From the NCBI RefSeq assembly GCF_900142205.1, contig NZ_FRAA01000001.1, forward strand, positions 1,448,796 through 1,512,795: DNA of 64,000 bases, written 5' to 3'. The notes beneath the pieces are model-generated. The model worked only from the letters and a program-made list of their open reading frames with translations. It made no database searches and had not been told where the DNA came from. Made by a program: the position numbers and the translations under genes. This document shows positions 16,740 to 26,186 of the stretch, one piece after another; the stretch's first letter is position 1, and each line of letters begins with the position of its first letter. The stretch is from Reichenbachiella agariperforans (GTDB lineage: Bacteria; Bacteroidota; Bacteroidia; Cytophagales; Cyclobacteriaceae).

Positions 16740-19385
16740 TTATAATTCTACTTTTCTTCCCTTGTATTGTATTTTTTTCAAGTCTCCGTCTCCGACCACT
16801 TCTACCATCATGTCCATTGGGTTTTGTTCAAAATCGATGTAGTCTCCGTTTCCATTTTCGATGGTCAGACTCTGATCGGCCTGGTCGTACGCAAACACAA
16901 GCTCTGAATACTCTCCCTGCTCATAGTCGTAGCTTTCATTGTCGTCTAGGTACAGCACATACTCGGCATCCTCACCTGGATAGATTTTGATCGTGAGCGG
17001 CTCATCTGTCTCTTGCGTGGCGTATTGTACTTTCGGGCCGAACGGTATGATCGATCCAGCTTTCACGAAAAGCGGTGTCTGATCCAGTGGCGCGTCTACA
17101 GTCACGGTTTGGTCTCCAGATAGTTTCTCTCCTGTCCAGTAGTTGTACCAATCACCGGCTGGTAAATAAATGTCTTTTTCACGCTGCTCGTACTCGGTCA
17201 CTAGCCCCACCATGATCGACTCGCCAAAGAAAAACTGGTCTTTAATCTCCCAAGTCTTTTTGTCCTCTGGATAGTGATAGGCCAATGGACTCATGAGCTC
17301 GCGACCTTCCTGCGTCACGCGCCATGCCTGCGAATAGATGTAGGGCATGAGTTGGTAGCGCAAATCGATGAACCTACGCGCTGTACTTTCGAAAGCTTCG
17401 TTGTAGCGCCAAATCTCCGTCTCTGACACATAGCCATGGATGCGAAAAATCGGGCTGAAGGCACCAAACTGAAACCAACGGGTGAGCAACTCGATAAACT
17501 CGGGATTGGTGTATTGATCGTCAAAATACGGATTGATGGATTTAGCATCGCGAAAGAAACCACCAATGTCATGCGTCCAGTACGGTACACCCGCCATCGT
17601 AAAATTGAGTCCAGCAGCAATCTGTTCTTCGAACTGCTCCCAGGAAGCCTCCGTATCGCCCGACCAGGAAGTTGCCCCATAGCGCTGCTGTCCAGCATAG
17701 GCCGAGCGAGTCAGGTTAAACACCCGTTCATTGGGAAATTCCTTCCTTCTGCCTTCATACATGGCTCGGGTTACTTCCAGTGAATACGTATTATGTACTT
17801 GCTCAAATGGCCCTACGGCTGTCATGGCCTTGCTGTCTTTGACGCCCTCTGGCTCAGTGCCATCCAACCAGATCGAATTGACTCCCAAATGAAACATCGA
17901 ATCACTTAGCATCCGATAAAAACGATCTGAAACGCCCTGATCATAGATATCTACATAATTGCTACTTGGGATTTTCGTCAGATCGTACTTTTCTTCCAAA
18001 GCCTCATTTTTCACCTCAGGCCATACAGAAACCATCAGTTTCATGTTCAAATCCTTGAGTTCATCTACCATGGCCTTGGCGTCAGGGTATTTGTTTCTAT
18101 CCCACTCTGGTCCTTTCGTACCTTTCGGCCAATAAAACCAGTCCTGCACGATGTAGTCTACCGGTATTTTTCTTTCACGCATCTCTCGGGCGTTTTCGAG
18201 GATTTCGGTCTGATCGTGATAGCGCTCTCGGCACTGCCAAAAGCCATAGGCACCTTTGGCAAACATCGGTGTACTACCTGTCAGTTTATGATTAAGTGCA
18301 ATGGCCTCTGCCGGATTATCTCCCGCTACGAAGTAGTAGTCGATGGCATCACCAGCCTGACTGCTAAAAACTGTTTTGTTGAAATCCGGCTTGTTGTAAA
18401 ACACACGTCCGGGCATCTTAGCTCCTGTGTTTTGGAATACCACTTCGTAGGTCCTGCCTGCTTCGAGGTACTTTTTGCCAGAATACCTCCTCGGCATCCA
18501 AATCGTAGAATAGTTGATCACCTCATCGCCATCGATGGTCACTTGGATTTCGCCACGCATACGACCGTTGTTGTCGCTCAGTGCTAAAAAGGTGTACTCT
18601 CCCGTTTGATCCGGAGTGAAAGTGGTACTTCTGATGTTCTTTTCTTCAGCCTCCGATGTAGCATAGGCTGCTACGTTTTCCTTTTCTCCGGTAGTTGGTT
18701 CTTCTTGTACCGGCTCGACGATTTGCGCTTTTTCTAGGCTAGTAAACTCAATTTCATTTTGCGGTTCGTTGAAATCCGTCAGGCTGTAGTTGTTCCAGTA
18801 GATGCCGTAGCCTTTGGTTGAGACCAAAAAAGGAATCGCAATCTCTTGGTTGTATTGCTGGAGTCGGATCGGTACATTTTTCCAGTTCATGATGCCGCTC
18901 TGAAACTGCCCCAACCCGTACAAAGCTTCCTCTCCTGCTACAAAAGCCTGCGACAGCACATTGCCTTCAGCTGTAGGATTGAGATAAGTCCTGTCATTGG
19001 TTTCGGACAGCAATGGCTTGCCGTTTTTGTCCCCATACTGGATCGTACCATCACTGTTGACCAACACTTTGATCTGATCGGTAGTGATCGTCAATTGGTC
19101 TTTGGTTTCTTCGATGGTCCATTTTATGTCCTGAGATTCCAGTACCGTCACATAATCCGGAACATTAGAAACAGCTGCTCCAGGCATTTGCTTCGTCACA
19201 TGGACAATCGCCTCGTCTACTATTTCGATCTTTAGTTCGAGACTATCATGTTTGATGGTAAGCCCCTTGTCTTCTTTGATCACTTCATGGATAAACTTTG
19301 AATCACAAGCATTTAAAGCCAGAATCAATAGCAGGCCCAAAAGCGTCTGGCCATGATAGTTCAGTTGAGTAATTTTAGTCTTCAT
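16740..19385 (-). CDS. GH31 family alpha-glycosidase with inserted PA14 domain (alpha-xylosidase-like)
   Basis: 881 residues. Lipoprotein signal (LLGLLLILALNAC, Cys about residue 27). The N-terminal GH31 sandwich is split by a PA14-like insert (about 248-330; TPDQTGEYTFLALSDNNGRM), an arrangement also known in the alpha-xylosidase Xyl31A of Cellvibrio. The catalytic barrel carries SIWLDGTEPEG, whose Asp (about 508) matches the GH31 nucleophile, and TSWSGDTEAS, whose Asp (about 577) matches the acid/base. PYWTHDIGGFF and the C-terminal DUF5110-like sandwich complete the family. GH31 members remove alpha-xylose, alpha-glucose, alpha-galactose or sulfoquinovose; the architecture favours xylose but does not prove it. 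It lies between the beta-helix enzyme and the DUF6250-like lipoprotein. Confidence 0.87.
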   Translation of the reverse strand: MKTKITQLNYHGQTLLGLLLILALNACDSKFIHEVIKEDKGLTIKHDSLELKIEIVDEAIVHVTKQMPGAAVSNVPDYVTVLESQDIKWTIEETKDQLTITTDQIKVLVNSDGTIQYGDKNGKPLLSETNDRTYLNPTAEGNVLSQAFVAGEEALYGLGQFQSGIMNWKNVPIRLQQYNQEIAIPFLVSTKGYGIYWNNYSLTDFNEPQNEIEFTSLEKAQIVEPVQEEPTTGEKENVAAYATSEAEEKNIRSTTFTPDQTGEYTFLALSDNNGRMRGEIQVTIDGDEVINYSTIWMPRRYSGKKYLEAGRTYEVVFQNTGAKMPGRVFYNKPDFNKTVFSSQAGDAIDYYFVAGDNPAEAIALNHKLTGSTPMFAKGAYGFWQCRERYHDQTEILENAREMRERKIPVDYIVQDWFYWPKGTKGPEWDRNKYPDAKAMVDELKDLNMKLMVSVWPEVKNEALEEKYDLTKIPSSNYVDIYDQGVSDRFYRMLSDSMFHLGVNSIWLDGTEPEGVKDSKAMTAVGPFEQVHNTYSLEVTRAMYEGRRKEFPNERVFNLTRSAYAGQQRYGATSWSGDTEASWEQFEEQIAAGLNFTMAGVPYWTHDIGGFFRDAKSINPYFDDQYTNPEFIELLTRWFQFGAFSPIFRIHGYVSETEIWRYNEAFESTARRFIDLRYQLMPYIYSQAWRVTQEGRELMSPLAYHYPEDKKTWEIKDQFFFGESIMVGLVTEYEQREKDIYLPAGDWYNYWTGEKLSGDQTVTVDAPLDQTPLFVKAGSIIPFGPKVQYATQETDEPLTIKIYPGEDAEYVLYLDDNESYDYEQGEYSELVFAYDQADQSLTIENGNGDYIDFEQNPMDMMVEVVGDGDLKKIQYKGRKVEL

Positions 19386-19406
19386 GTGATTTTTTACTAG
19401 CTATCG

Positions 19407-20174
19407 TCAATCTTCTATTTTGGTGAGCCGGTACACTTTGAAATTGTCCAAAGTCATGTGGTTGTGCACAGTACGCAAGCCAAAATGCCCTTCGGTATAA
19501 GGTCTCGGATCTCTATAGTCATATATCAAGGTATCATTTCGATAGTATTGGATCACATCATCGAATGCAACGAGACGGATCTTCTTCACCGTATTGGGCT
19601 TGATGAGGTAAACTGCATCCGACAAATCATGCGCTGGCAGCAGCGGTTTTTCTCCATTGCCGGTATATCTTCTAAACCGGGTTTTGGTATTGAAATGGCC
19701 ACCCATACCTACATAATACAGGCTAAGTGTATCGTAGTTGGGGAAGCGACCCGTACGAAAATCAGATTTAGCAAATAGGTCGTCAGGGTTTTCGCTATCG
19801 GTAGCCATCCAGAAACAGTTAAGATCCGAAGCTCTATCGAAAATACCGTCTTCTTCCTGACTCTTGGTGGTGTCTTGCAAGACCACCGCCTCATATTCGA
19901 TCATGATGGGGCCTTCTAGTTTTTCTTTGAACCATGCAGTGCAGCCTCTCCAGTCATTGATCTCTAGTTTTCCGTCTTTGTGATAGACACTGCCGTCTGG
20001 CATTTGCTCCACTTTCCAGTTGTCGATCCCATCTGTAAAATCATCACTATGTATCAGTTCGGCCTTTACTGTCAGGTCGTCGGTTAATTGCAATACTGAA
20101 TCACCAGTGGTTTGACAAGACCAAACAATTCCAATCAGGAAAAGAAAAATAGTATAGTTTATCAATCTGTTCAT
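19407..20174 (-). CDS. DUF6250-like PUL lipoprotein
   Basis: 255 residues. Lipoprotein signal (YTIFLFLIGIVWSCQ, Cys about 20). The body looks like a concanavalin-type jelly roll: HSDDFTDGIDNWKVEQ, DGKLEINDWRGCTAWFKEKL, YYVGMGGHFNTKTRFRRY, HFGLRTVHNHMTLDNFKVYR. These segments match my memory of DUF6250-type proteins found in many Bacteroidota PULs, sometimes as lyases or glycan-binding proteins of unclear activity. Tight spacing to the sulfatase upstream (12 bases) and GH31 downstream (21 bases) makes co-transcription very likely. The function here is unassigned; a glycan-binding or lyase role is inference. Confidence 0.7.
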   Translation of the reverse strand: MNRLINYTIFLFLIGIVWSCQTTGDSVLQLTDDLTVKAELIHSDDFTDGIDNWKVEQMPDGSVYHKDGKLEINDWRGCTAWFKEKLEGPIMIEYEAVVLQDTTKSQEEDGIFDRASDLNCFWMATDSENPDDLFAKSDFRTGRFPNYDTLSLYYVGMGGHFNTKTRFRRYTGNGEKPLLPAHDLSDAVYLIKPNTVKKIRLVAFDDVIQYYRNDTLIYDYRDPRPYTEGHFGLRTVHNHMTLDNFKVYRLTKIED

Positions 20175-20186
20175 CTCTCGTTTGTT

Positions 20187-21662
20187 TTAATTTTTATGTT
20201 CTGACCGTTCCCAAACATGACTTCCCTCCAACAATGCCTGATACTCCTTGTTGAGGATCACCTTCATGCTATCTAACTGCTCTGGTCGATCAGCAGAGAG
20301 GTCCTTCCACTCGTTTTCATCTTCTGTCAGATTGTAGAGTTCAAAATCTACCAGCTCGGCATTTTTGACAGAATCGACATTGCCTGGGTAGACATTTTTG
20401 ATTTTGGGCAAGTAGGCAGTATCGTATTGGAGACGAGCCATCAGCTTCCAATCGCCATCACGCATGGCCACCACCCGGTCGTTGAGCGCGTTGTAGAATG
20501 CCCATAGCAAGGGCTTTTCCCTTTCCACCTTACCCGTCTTCAGAAAATTGGTAAGCGACTGACCATCCAGTGTACGGTCTGGGAGCTCTGCTCCGGCCAG
20601 TTCGCAGAAGGTAGGCATCAGATCCAGTGCTGAGACTACCGCGTCCGACTCACCATTGTAGGTTTCCCCTCCCATCCAATACACGATACCGGGCACTTTG
20701 AAACCGCCATCGGTCGTCCAGAGTTTTCGACCTTTCAACCCATCCGTCGTGCCATAGGAATGTTTGGCTTGAGGATACCTAAGCAGTGTTTCCGGTCCAT
20801 TGTCCGAGGTAAAGACGATCAAGGTATTGTCATGGCCATTGTCTTCGAGATATTGAACCAGGCGCCCTACGGCGATATCCACGTTTTCCACGTTAGCGAA
20901 GTATTGGGCCTGGTTCTCATTTTGCGAATGCGCCAGATACTTCTGCACCAGTGCTGGCGGAGAGGCGATCGGCACGTGCGGCTCGTGAAAAGTGACCTGA
21001 AGATAGAAGGGCTGGTCCTCTTGCTGCTGACCCAGCCAGTCCATTGCCTCGTCTACCACGATCTGACAGCTGTAGCCTTCGATCTCTCCTACTTCCTGGC
21101 CATTGCGCACAAAGTTGCGCGGGTTTTCGTGGCTTGGCGCAGCATTGTTGTGCGTAGCAAACCAGTGATCAAATCCGAACTTGTCCGGCGTAGGTTGCTT
21201 GTCGGGCTCATTGAATAACGAGCTGCAATGCCACTTGCCAGACAGGCAGGTGGCATAGCCCACCGACTTCAACTTTTGGGGAATGGTCTCCTCATGCGCC
21301 TGCATGTGCACCAAGTCACGGTTGTTGGGGCGAGGGTTGTGGCCGCCGACTATGAAGTCATATATACCGGCACGGTTGGGGCTGCGTCCGGTCATCAACC
21401 CCACACGAGAGGGAGAGCAGACAGGTGCCGCTGAGTAAAAATTGGTCATGCGTATGCCTTTGGCCGCCAGCCCGTCCAGATTGGGCGTCTGAATCATCGG
21501 ATGGCCATAAGACGACAAGTCTCCATAACCCAAATCATCGCATAGAAACACCACGATATTGGGTTTCTCCTGCTGTGTGGATTGCTGCTCCTGCTTTTGC
21601 TTATCGCAAGAAAAAACGAACAGCGATACAGTCAATAAAATAGCTATTTGTATTCTTTTCAT
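20187..21662 (-). CDS. S1-family formylglycine sulfatase (arylsulfatase A-like)
   Basis: 491 residues. Lipoprotein signal AILLTVSLFVFSCD. The metal site begins at PNIVVFLCDDLGYGDLSSYG and the modification motif is CSPSR with Cys about residue 82, followed by VGLMTGRSPNRAGIYDF. LIVFTSDNGPE and TTDGLKGRKLWTTDGGFKVP are typical of arylsulfatase-A-like and galactose- or N-acetylgalactosamine-sulfatase relatives, but the sugar is not provable from this. The start overlaps the stop of the other sulfatase (ATGA type), so translation is probably coupled. Acts in the periplasm or at the surface to desulfate oligosaccharides. Confidence 0.9.
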   Translation of the reverse strand: MKRIQIAILLTVSLFVFSCDKQKQEQQSTQQEKPNIVVFLCDDLGYGDLSSYGHPMIQTPNLDGLAAKGIRMTNFYSAAPVCSPSRVGLMTGRSPNRAGIYDFIVGGHNPRPNNRDLVHMQAHEETIPQKLKSVGYATCLSGKWHCSSLFNEPDKQPTPDKFGFDHWFATHNNAAPSHENPRNFVRNGQEVGEIEGYSCQIVVDEAMDWLGQQQEDQPFYLQVTFHEPHVPIASPPALVQKYLAHSQNENQAQYFANVENVDIAVGRLVQYLEDNGHDNTLIVFTSDNGPETLLRYPQAKHSYGTTDGLKGRKLWTTDGGFKVPGIVYWMGGETYNGESDAVVSALDLMPTFCELAGAELPDRTLDGQSLTNFLKTGKVEREKPLLWAFYNALNDRVVAMRDGDWKLMARLQYDTAYLPKIKNVYPGNVDSVKNAELVDFELYNLTEDENEWKDLSADRPEQLDSMKVILNKEYQALLEGSHVWERSEHKN

Positions 21663-23137
21663 AGTGTTGAATTTTGATCCCAGAGTCTATAGGGGTCATC
21701 ATGTGCTATCATTTGCTTTAGCAGCAGTGCCTCCATCTCCTTTAGTTTGTCAGCATACTTTGGATTGTTGGCCAGATTGGTCTGCATCTCGGCCTCCTTG
21801 CCGTGCTCGGGCAGGTATTCGTTGGGGTTTTCGGCCAGATTGAAAAGCTGGGTTTCTCTCACCACACCCTCCATCACGTCGTATTTGATCAGCTTCCAAT
21901 CGCCCTGGCGTACGCTGCGCATACCGGGCTTGGTGCCTCCGCAGTACACACCATACTGTACCTCACGCACGGTCTCTTTTTGGCCCATCAGCACAGGCTT
22001 GAAACTCACTCCCTCCACGGTCTCTGGGATATCAATCCCCGCCAGATCGCACAGGGTAGGCAGTACATCTAGCAAGTAGATGTTACCCTCGGCACGCTGT
22101 CCGGGCTGGATCCCGGGTCCACTTACGATGAAAGGCACGCGCCAGGTATGCTCATACAGGTTCTGCTTGCCCTGCAGACCATGACGTCCGATAGCCATAC
22201 CATGATCGGAGGTGTAAATGATGTAAGTATTGTCCAGCTCTCCCATCTGCTCCAACCTGGCCAATACCTTTGCCATCTGGCTATCGATATTCTCCGAGCA
22301 GGCGTACTCGCGCCCCAGTTCGTTGCGGATGGTGTTTTCGTCCCTTCTCTTCCACACACCGCTCACACGCTCTTCGTCACGCAGTTCGGGATGTCCGTGA
22401 AAAAAAGGGTGGGCTGGCAGATAGTTGTCCTGCAGCGGTGGTTGCTTGGGATTGGCTGCCGGGATGGTTTCTTTGTCCTTGTGATTGGTCGCTCCGTATT
22501 TGGCCAGCAGCTCAGGGGTACCGTTGCGGGTATCATGCGGATGCGAAAAGCCAAAGTATATCATAAAAGGATCGTCCTCTCCGGCTGTCTCGCGCTCTCC
22601 CAGATAGTCGAGTACCTGCTGGGCATGCCAGGCACTGCCGGACTCTTCGGTCCCCCCGCGCTTGGTGGCATCTTTGACCACCGCAAACTGGCGATTGGCT
22701 CCTGGGTAGGAGTTGCCCTTCTTGCAAGTACGCATGGTCTTGTATCCGGCGCGATTGAAGATCGCCGGCAGGGTCATCGTATCGAGTGGATGCGGATCGG
22801 TTTGCTTCTGAAACTCCGCGCTCGGTGGCAAATGCCACAACGTGCGCCCCGTCATGATCATGTGCCGCGAAGGGGTGCACACCGCACCGTTCATCGAGCC
22901 CATGTGGCGCGCACTCTCAATCACCATGCCCCCTGCAGCCAATCGATCGATCGTGGGCGTCTCCAGGATCGAATTGGGATCGTATTGCTTAAGGTCAAAT
23001 GGTGACTGATCGTCTACCAATACAAAGAGAAAATTGGGACGCTCGCTCTCCTTTTGCTCCTTTTCTTTGCTACAGCCTGAAAACAAGATCAACAAGCTGC
23101 TTAATAGTCCTATATATTTCACTGTATTTTTCATCAT
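21659..23137 (-). CDS. S1-family formylglycine sulfatase, GC-rich gene
   Basis: 492 residues. Lipoprotein signal (LLSSLLILFSGCSK, Cys about 22). Sulfatase start PNFLFVLVDDQSPFDLKQYD; modification motif CTPSR with Cys about 87, followed by HMIMTGRTLWHLPPS. IYFGFSHPHDTRNGTPELL and IIYTSDHGMAIGRHGLQGKQNLYEHTW (split here across the His and Lys ligands) are characteristic of choline-sulfatase or iduronate-sulfatase-like S1 members. The gene is visibly richer in G and C than its neighbours: two 60-base lines (22801 and 22861) count 34 and 39 G/C, against 26 for lines in susC (30001) and rny (51001). That suggests a separate origin. Stop overlaps the next start. Confidence 0.9.
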   Translation of the reverse strand: MMKNTVKYIGLLSSLLILFSGCSKEKEQKESERPNFLFVLVDDQSPFDLKQYDPNSILETPTIDRLAAGGMVIESARHMGSMNGAVCTPSRHMIMTGRTLWHLPPSAEFQKQTDPHPLDTMTLPAIFNRAGYKTMRTCKKGNSYPGANRQFAVVKDATKRGGTEESGSAWHAQQVLDYLGERETAGEDDPFMIYFGFSHPHDTRNGTPELLAKYGATNHKDKETIPAANPKQPPLQDNYLPAHPFFHGHPELRDEERVSGVWKRRDENTIRNELGREYACSENIDSQMAKVLARLEQMGELDNTYIIYTSDHGMAIGRHGLQGKQNLYEHTWRVPFIVSGPGIQPGQRAEGNIYLLDVLPTLCDLAGIDIPETVEGVSFKPVLMGQKETVREVQYGVYCGGTKPGMRSVRQGDWKLIKYDVMEGVVRETQLFNLAENPNEYLPEHGKEAEMQTNLANNPKYADKLKEMEALLLKQMIAHDDPYRLWDQNSTL

Positions 23138-23144
23138 TTATCTT

Positions 23145-25835
23145 TTAGTCTATCAATAAATCATACCCAGCAGGGTACTCTTTGGTCTTTCCTTTTTTCA
23201 GTTTGATACGGACCGACTGATCGGCACTGTAGTACCATCGACCATCTTGCCAGCGCAGCTCTACAGTCGCCGGCTCACTCACTGCTTCGAGCGCATATTT
23301 GCCAAATTGCAACTGCTTGCCTTGCCCGAGAAACAAGTACTCCAGCTCTCCGTCCTTCTGTGATACTACACCCAATCTACCTTGAAATTGCTGTTTCTTA
23401 CCTCCTTCATGCACCTGGTCATCGGTAGCCTGATAGATGGTTTGCTCACTCGTCGCTGAGGTCACCTCTAGCTGAACGAAGGTCGCTGAAGCCGCTTTCG
23501 TCTCCACTTGCTTTACGCTACTTTGGTCTCCTGCATAGCTGTCGAATACGGCTACAAACGGATGTGCTGCGCCATTGCTGCCGTACTGCTGTACCAGCAG
23601 GGTTGGAGTATTTTGTGGTGCCTTGTTGACCTGGCCTGGCGTCACATCAGGGCGCAGCGTCGTAGGCGGGGCATCCATTTGGTACAGTGTACGTCCGGTC
23701 TCTCCCGTCATCCACATCGTGGTGCTGATAGATGGCGATACCTGATCTATCGTCCAGGTAGCCTGGAAGTCTCCCTCGTGAGCTACGGCCTTTACTTCCT
23801 CAAAAAACGAATAGGCCTTGTGCGGTGGATTGGCGATCTCCGCGTCGGTCAGTACCAGTGGCTCTCCTGACACGCTTTGTAGAGTCAGCTTATCTCCCAG
23901 ATTGTGATGGAGGTAGTCATTGTCCTCCAGATCCGAGCGAAATATATCTACATAATATCCTGATGTCGGTGATGTACGAATCATCGCAATGACTCGACGT
24001 TTTTCGTCCGCCGACACATCGGCAAACGAGCAGTATTTTGATATCACGTCATCGTTGTAAAACTGCCCTTCTGGCACCACCGGAGACATGGCATTGACTG
24101 TGATATCCCCTTTCTGATAACCTTGGATGATGGTATTGCTACCGACGATGTTGCGATGATAGCCGGCATCCTTCGACCAGTAGGACTCATAGGCCGAGGC
24201 GTCAGGCGCCATCGCCCAACCCTGGTGGTAAAACTGCCAAGCCAGACCATTGGGCGAGAGATGCCCCCCTTTCTTGCCTCCGTAGAGGGTAAACATCATG
24301 CCATTGTCCTCGTCATTGCCATTGCGCAGGATCATGTGACGATGAAAACGCGAGAAGGCAGCTCCGTGGTAGGGCAAAGTCGTCTGGTTGGATTGGATGG
24401 GCTGATTGAGTACGATGCTGCGCCACTCCCCATCGGCACGGTCGTACTGCCCCATCTCGATACCTTTGTTGATCACGGTCTCTACTTTGGACACATACTC
24501 GTCGCTCCCTACCCATGAGTAGTAGGTCAGCAGTCTCTCAAAAACATCGAATCCTAGCGGACCACCGCGCATATCACCAAATACCACGAGGTTGCCTCGC
24601 GGATCGAGCCAGCCGATGTTAGCCATGGCTGCCTTCTGAATGATCGGATTGTCTCCTACTGTATTGACACCCGCCTTATACAGCGGCATGGCCATCTGTA
24701 GTATCGCTCCGATCATGCCTGAGGCATAGCCGGGAGACTCAGGCCATAACCCCGTGTCAGGATCATAGTTTTGCAGGATCTTGGGTAGTGCCGCGTGATA
24801 CTCTGTGGATATCTCCGTATAGTAGGGGATATAATGTTCCTTTCCTTTGCCATCGGCATAGTAGTCGTCAGACTCTAGCACCAGCATACTCGGTATGATG
24901 TGGCGGTATCGGTTTACGTTCCAATTGCCCTTGTCGCCACCGCGTACGAGTCCGATCTCGATGAACCGCTTGAATACCACGCCAGCCAAATCCGTAATGG
25001 TCATATCCAGCGTTTGGAGATGCTCGTGCGGGTGTGCACTCATATAATCACGTACAAAATCATACGTAAAAGCTGCCGGTTCCTGGCGATCGTCGTGGAT
25101 CACCTCATAGTCGTAGTAGCCCAGAATACCGCCCGGTGCATATCCCCCTGGGCCATTGGAAGACTCCTCTGGATCCAAAGGCGGCTCCATGTAATAGGTA
25201 CCCAGCAGCCAGGCCCACAGAATGTCCGAAGAAAACTTGGCGTACTTTTCGTCCTGCGTGAGATAATACGCAAAAGCCGACTTCTCTGCCAGTTTGAGGA
25301 TCTCCATGTTGTTTTGGCGAATCATGTGTCCCGACTCCTTGTAGGGTACCAGTATACGGGTCGTATCTCCCGAGGATCGACTCACGCCCCACATATCACC
25401 AGTAGCATTGTAAGGTGTGCGCTCTTCTAGTGGTACATTGTAGTAGTCATTCCAGCGACGCATGCCGGGGAGGCGTACAGTCGGTACTGGAGCATTGCCT
25501 TCACCATAGTCCCAGTCTTGATTTTTGATATAGCATTGGGTGTATCGCTCACCATCTTGCCAGTACATGGCCAGGCGAGATACGATCCAGTCTGGATCTG
25601 TCTGGTGCCTATTGGCATAGGGTTCTACCTCCTGTAGCAGCTTGTCCCAGCTAGCCTTGGCCCAATCTTCGCTTTCGATTTTTTGTTGGATAACTCCCCG
25701 ATCTTCTGTACTGACGTACAAAGCGGGATGCTGGCTTGTACTGGTAGTCTGTGCCAGTATGGGGAGGTGAAATAGGAGTACCAAAGTCCAAAGCATAGGT
25801 TTGAACCATGATGACCATGTCATATTTTCTTTCAT
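23145..25835 (-). CDS. Heparinase II/III-like polysaccharide lyase, divergent third lyase
   Basis: About 896 residues from the chosen ATG at 25835, which places a signal peptide (SSWFKPMLWTLVLLFHLPILA) at the N-terminus; the frame is open up to an ATG at 25892 that would add 19 non-signal residues. The N-terminal half is a helical toroid (DKGNWNVNRYRHIIPSML, GLWPESPGYASGMIGAI). The C-terminal half is a beta-sandwich with FTLYGGKKGGHLSPNGLAW and AGYHRNIVGSNTI, where His and Tyr could be catalytic. It is related to, but clearly different from, the tandem lyases at 5142-12154. It is the first enzyme gene after the terminators that follow the surface-binding operon, so it probably has its own promoter within 25836-26047. 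Uronic-acid substrate expected; exact PL family not assigned. Confidence 0.75.
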   Translation of the reverse strand: MKENMTWSSWFKPMLWTLVLLFHLPILAQTTSTSQHPALYVSTEDRGVIQQKIESEDWAKASWDKLLQEVEPYANRHQTDPDWIVSRLAMYWQDGERYTQCYIKNQDWDYGEGNAPVPTVRLPGMRRWNDYYNVPLEERTPYNATGDMWGVSRSSGDTTRILVPYKESGHMIRQNNMEILKLAEKSAFAYYLTQDEKYAKFSSDILWAWLLGTYYMEPPLDPEESSNGPGGYAPGGILGYYDYEVIHDDRQEPAAFTYDFVRDYMSAHPHEHLQTLDMTITDLAGVVFKRFIEIGLVRGGDKGNWNVNRYRHIIPSMLVLESDDYYADGKGKEHYIPYYTEISTEYHAALPKILQNYDPDTGLWPESPGYASGMIGAILQMAMPLYKAGVNTVGDNPIIQKAAMANIGWLDPRGNLVVFGDMRGGPLGFDVFERLLTYYSWVGSDEYVSKVETVINKGIEMGQYDRADGEWRSIVLNQPIQSNQTTLPYHGAAFSRFHRHMILRNGNDEDNGMMFTLYGGKKGGHLSPNGLAWQFYHQGWAMAPDASAYESYWSKDAGYHRNIVGSNTIIQGYQKGDITVNAMSPVVPEGQFYNDDVISKYCSFADVSADEKRRVIAMIRTSPTSGYYVDIFRSDLEDNDYLHHNLGDKLTLQSVSGEPLVLTDAEIANPPHKAYSFFEEVKAVAHEGDFQATWTIDQVSPSISTTMWMTGETGRTLYQMDAPPTTLRPDVTPGQVNKAPQNTPTLLVQQYGSNGAAHPFVAVFDSYAGDQSSVKQVETKAASATFVQLEVTSATSEQTIYQATDDQVHEGGKKQQFQGRLGVVSQKDGELEYLFLGQGKQLQFGKYALEAVSEPATVELRWQDGRWYYSADQSVRIKLKKGKTKEYPAGYDLLID

Positions 25836-26047
25836 AATAAATACAGCTTTACAGCCCGTAATTTCAGTCAAAAGCAAGATTTTGGCTATCACTCATCGTT
25901 CGAGACCGATAAATTATGTGTCAAAATCTCCAAAATGAAGGCATTTCTCTGATTGAGCAAGACAAATGAATTAGTATACGAAGCAAGACTGACATGCCAA
26001 GCTCCAAACACTTGTCCGCTTAGATAATTTACGCTTAAACTGACTAC

Positions 26048-26079
26048 AAAAAAAAGGGCTTCCTCGTTAGAGAAAGCCC
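26048..26079 (-). terminator. Rho-independent terminator (distal of two)
   Basis: On the minus strand, GGGCTT pairs with AAGCCC around a 12-base loop and is followed by eight T. It lies about 110 bases beyond the end of the SusCD-lipoprotein operon and upstream of the lyase gene at 25835. The rest of 25836-26187 holds no gene that I can see. Confidence 0.8.
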
Positions 26080-26128
26080 AAGTTCATCTAATATGAACCA
26101 AAAAGGGTATCGTAATGTGATGGTTTAG

Positions 26129-26160
26129 AAAAAGAGCAAAGTAGCCACTTTGCTCTTTTG
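26129..26160 (-). terminator. Strong hairpin terminator directly after the surface lipoprotein gene
   Basis: AAAAGAGCAAAGT (130-142) and ACTTTGCTCTTTT (147-159) form a perfect 13-base-pair stem with a 4-base loop, ending in a T-rich arm on either strand. It begins 27 bases after the stop of the lipoprotein gene. With the second hairpin at 26048-26079 it makes a tandem block between binding proteins and enzymes. Confidence 0.8.
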
Positions 26161-26186
26161 TATTTGACTAAACTTTCACAAACCAA

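Noticed and set aside
22148-23005. Plus-strand frame of 285 codons over the GC-rich sulfatase
   Set aside because: High GC lowers stop frequency in shadow frames; the minus strand encodes a complete sulfatase with the CTPSR motif.
1-25835. Ulvan PUL as the primary reading
   Set aside because: Heparinase-like lyases and sulfatases would fit ulvan, but no GH105, GH88 or GH78 gene is seen, and the lectin motif and adjacent pathway favour fucose over rhamnose. Not fully excluded, because the locus continues past base 1.
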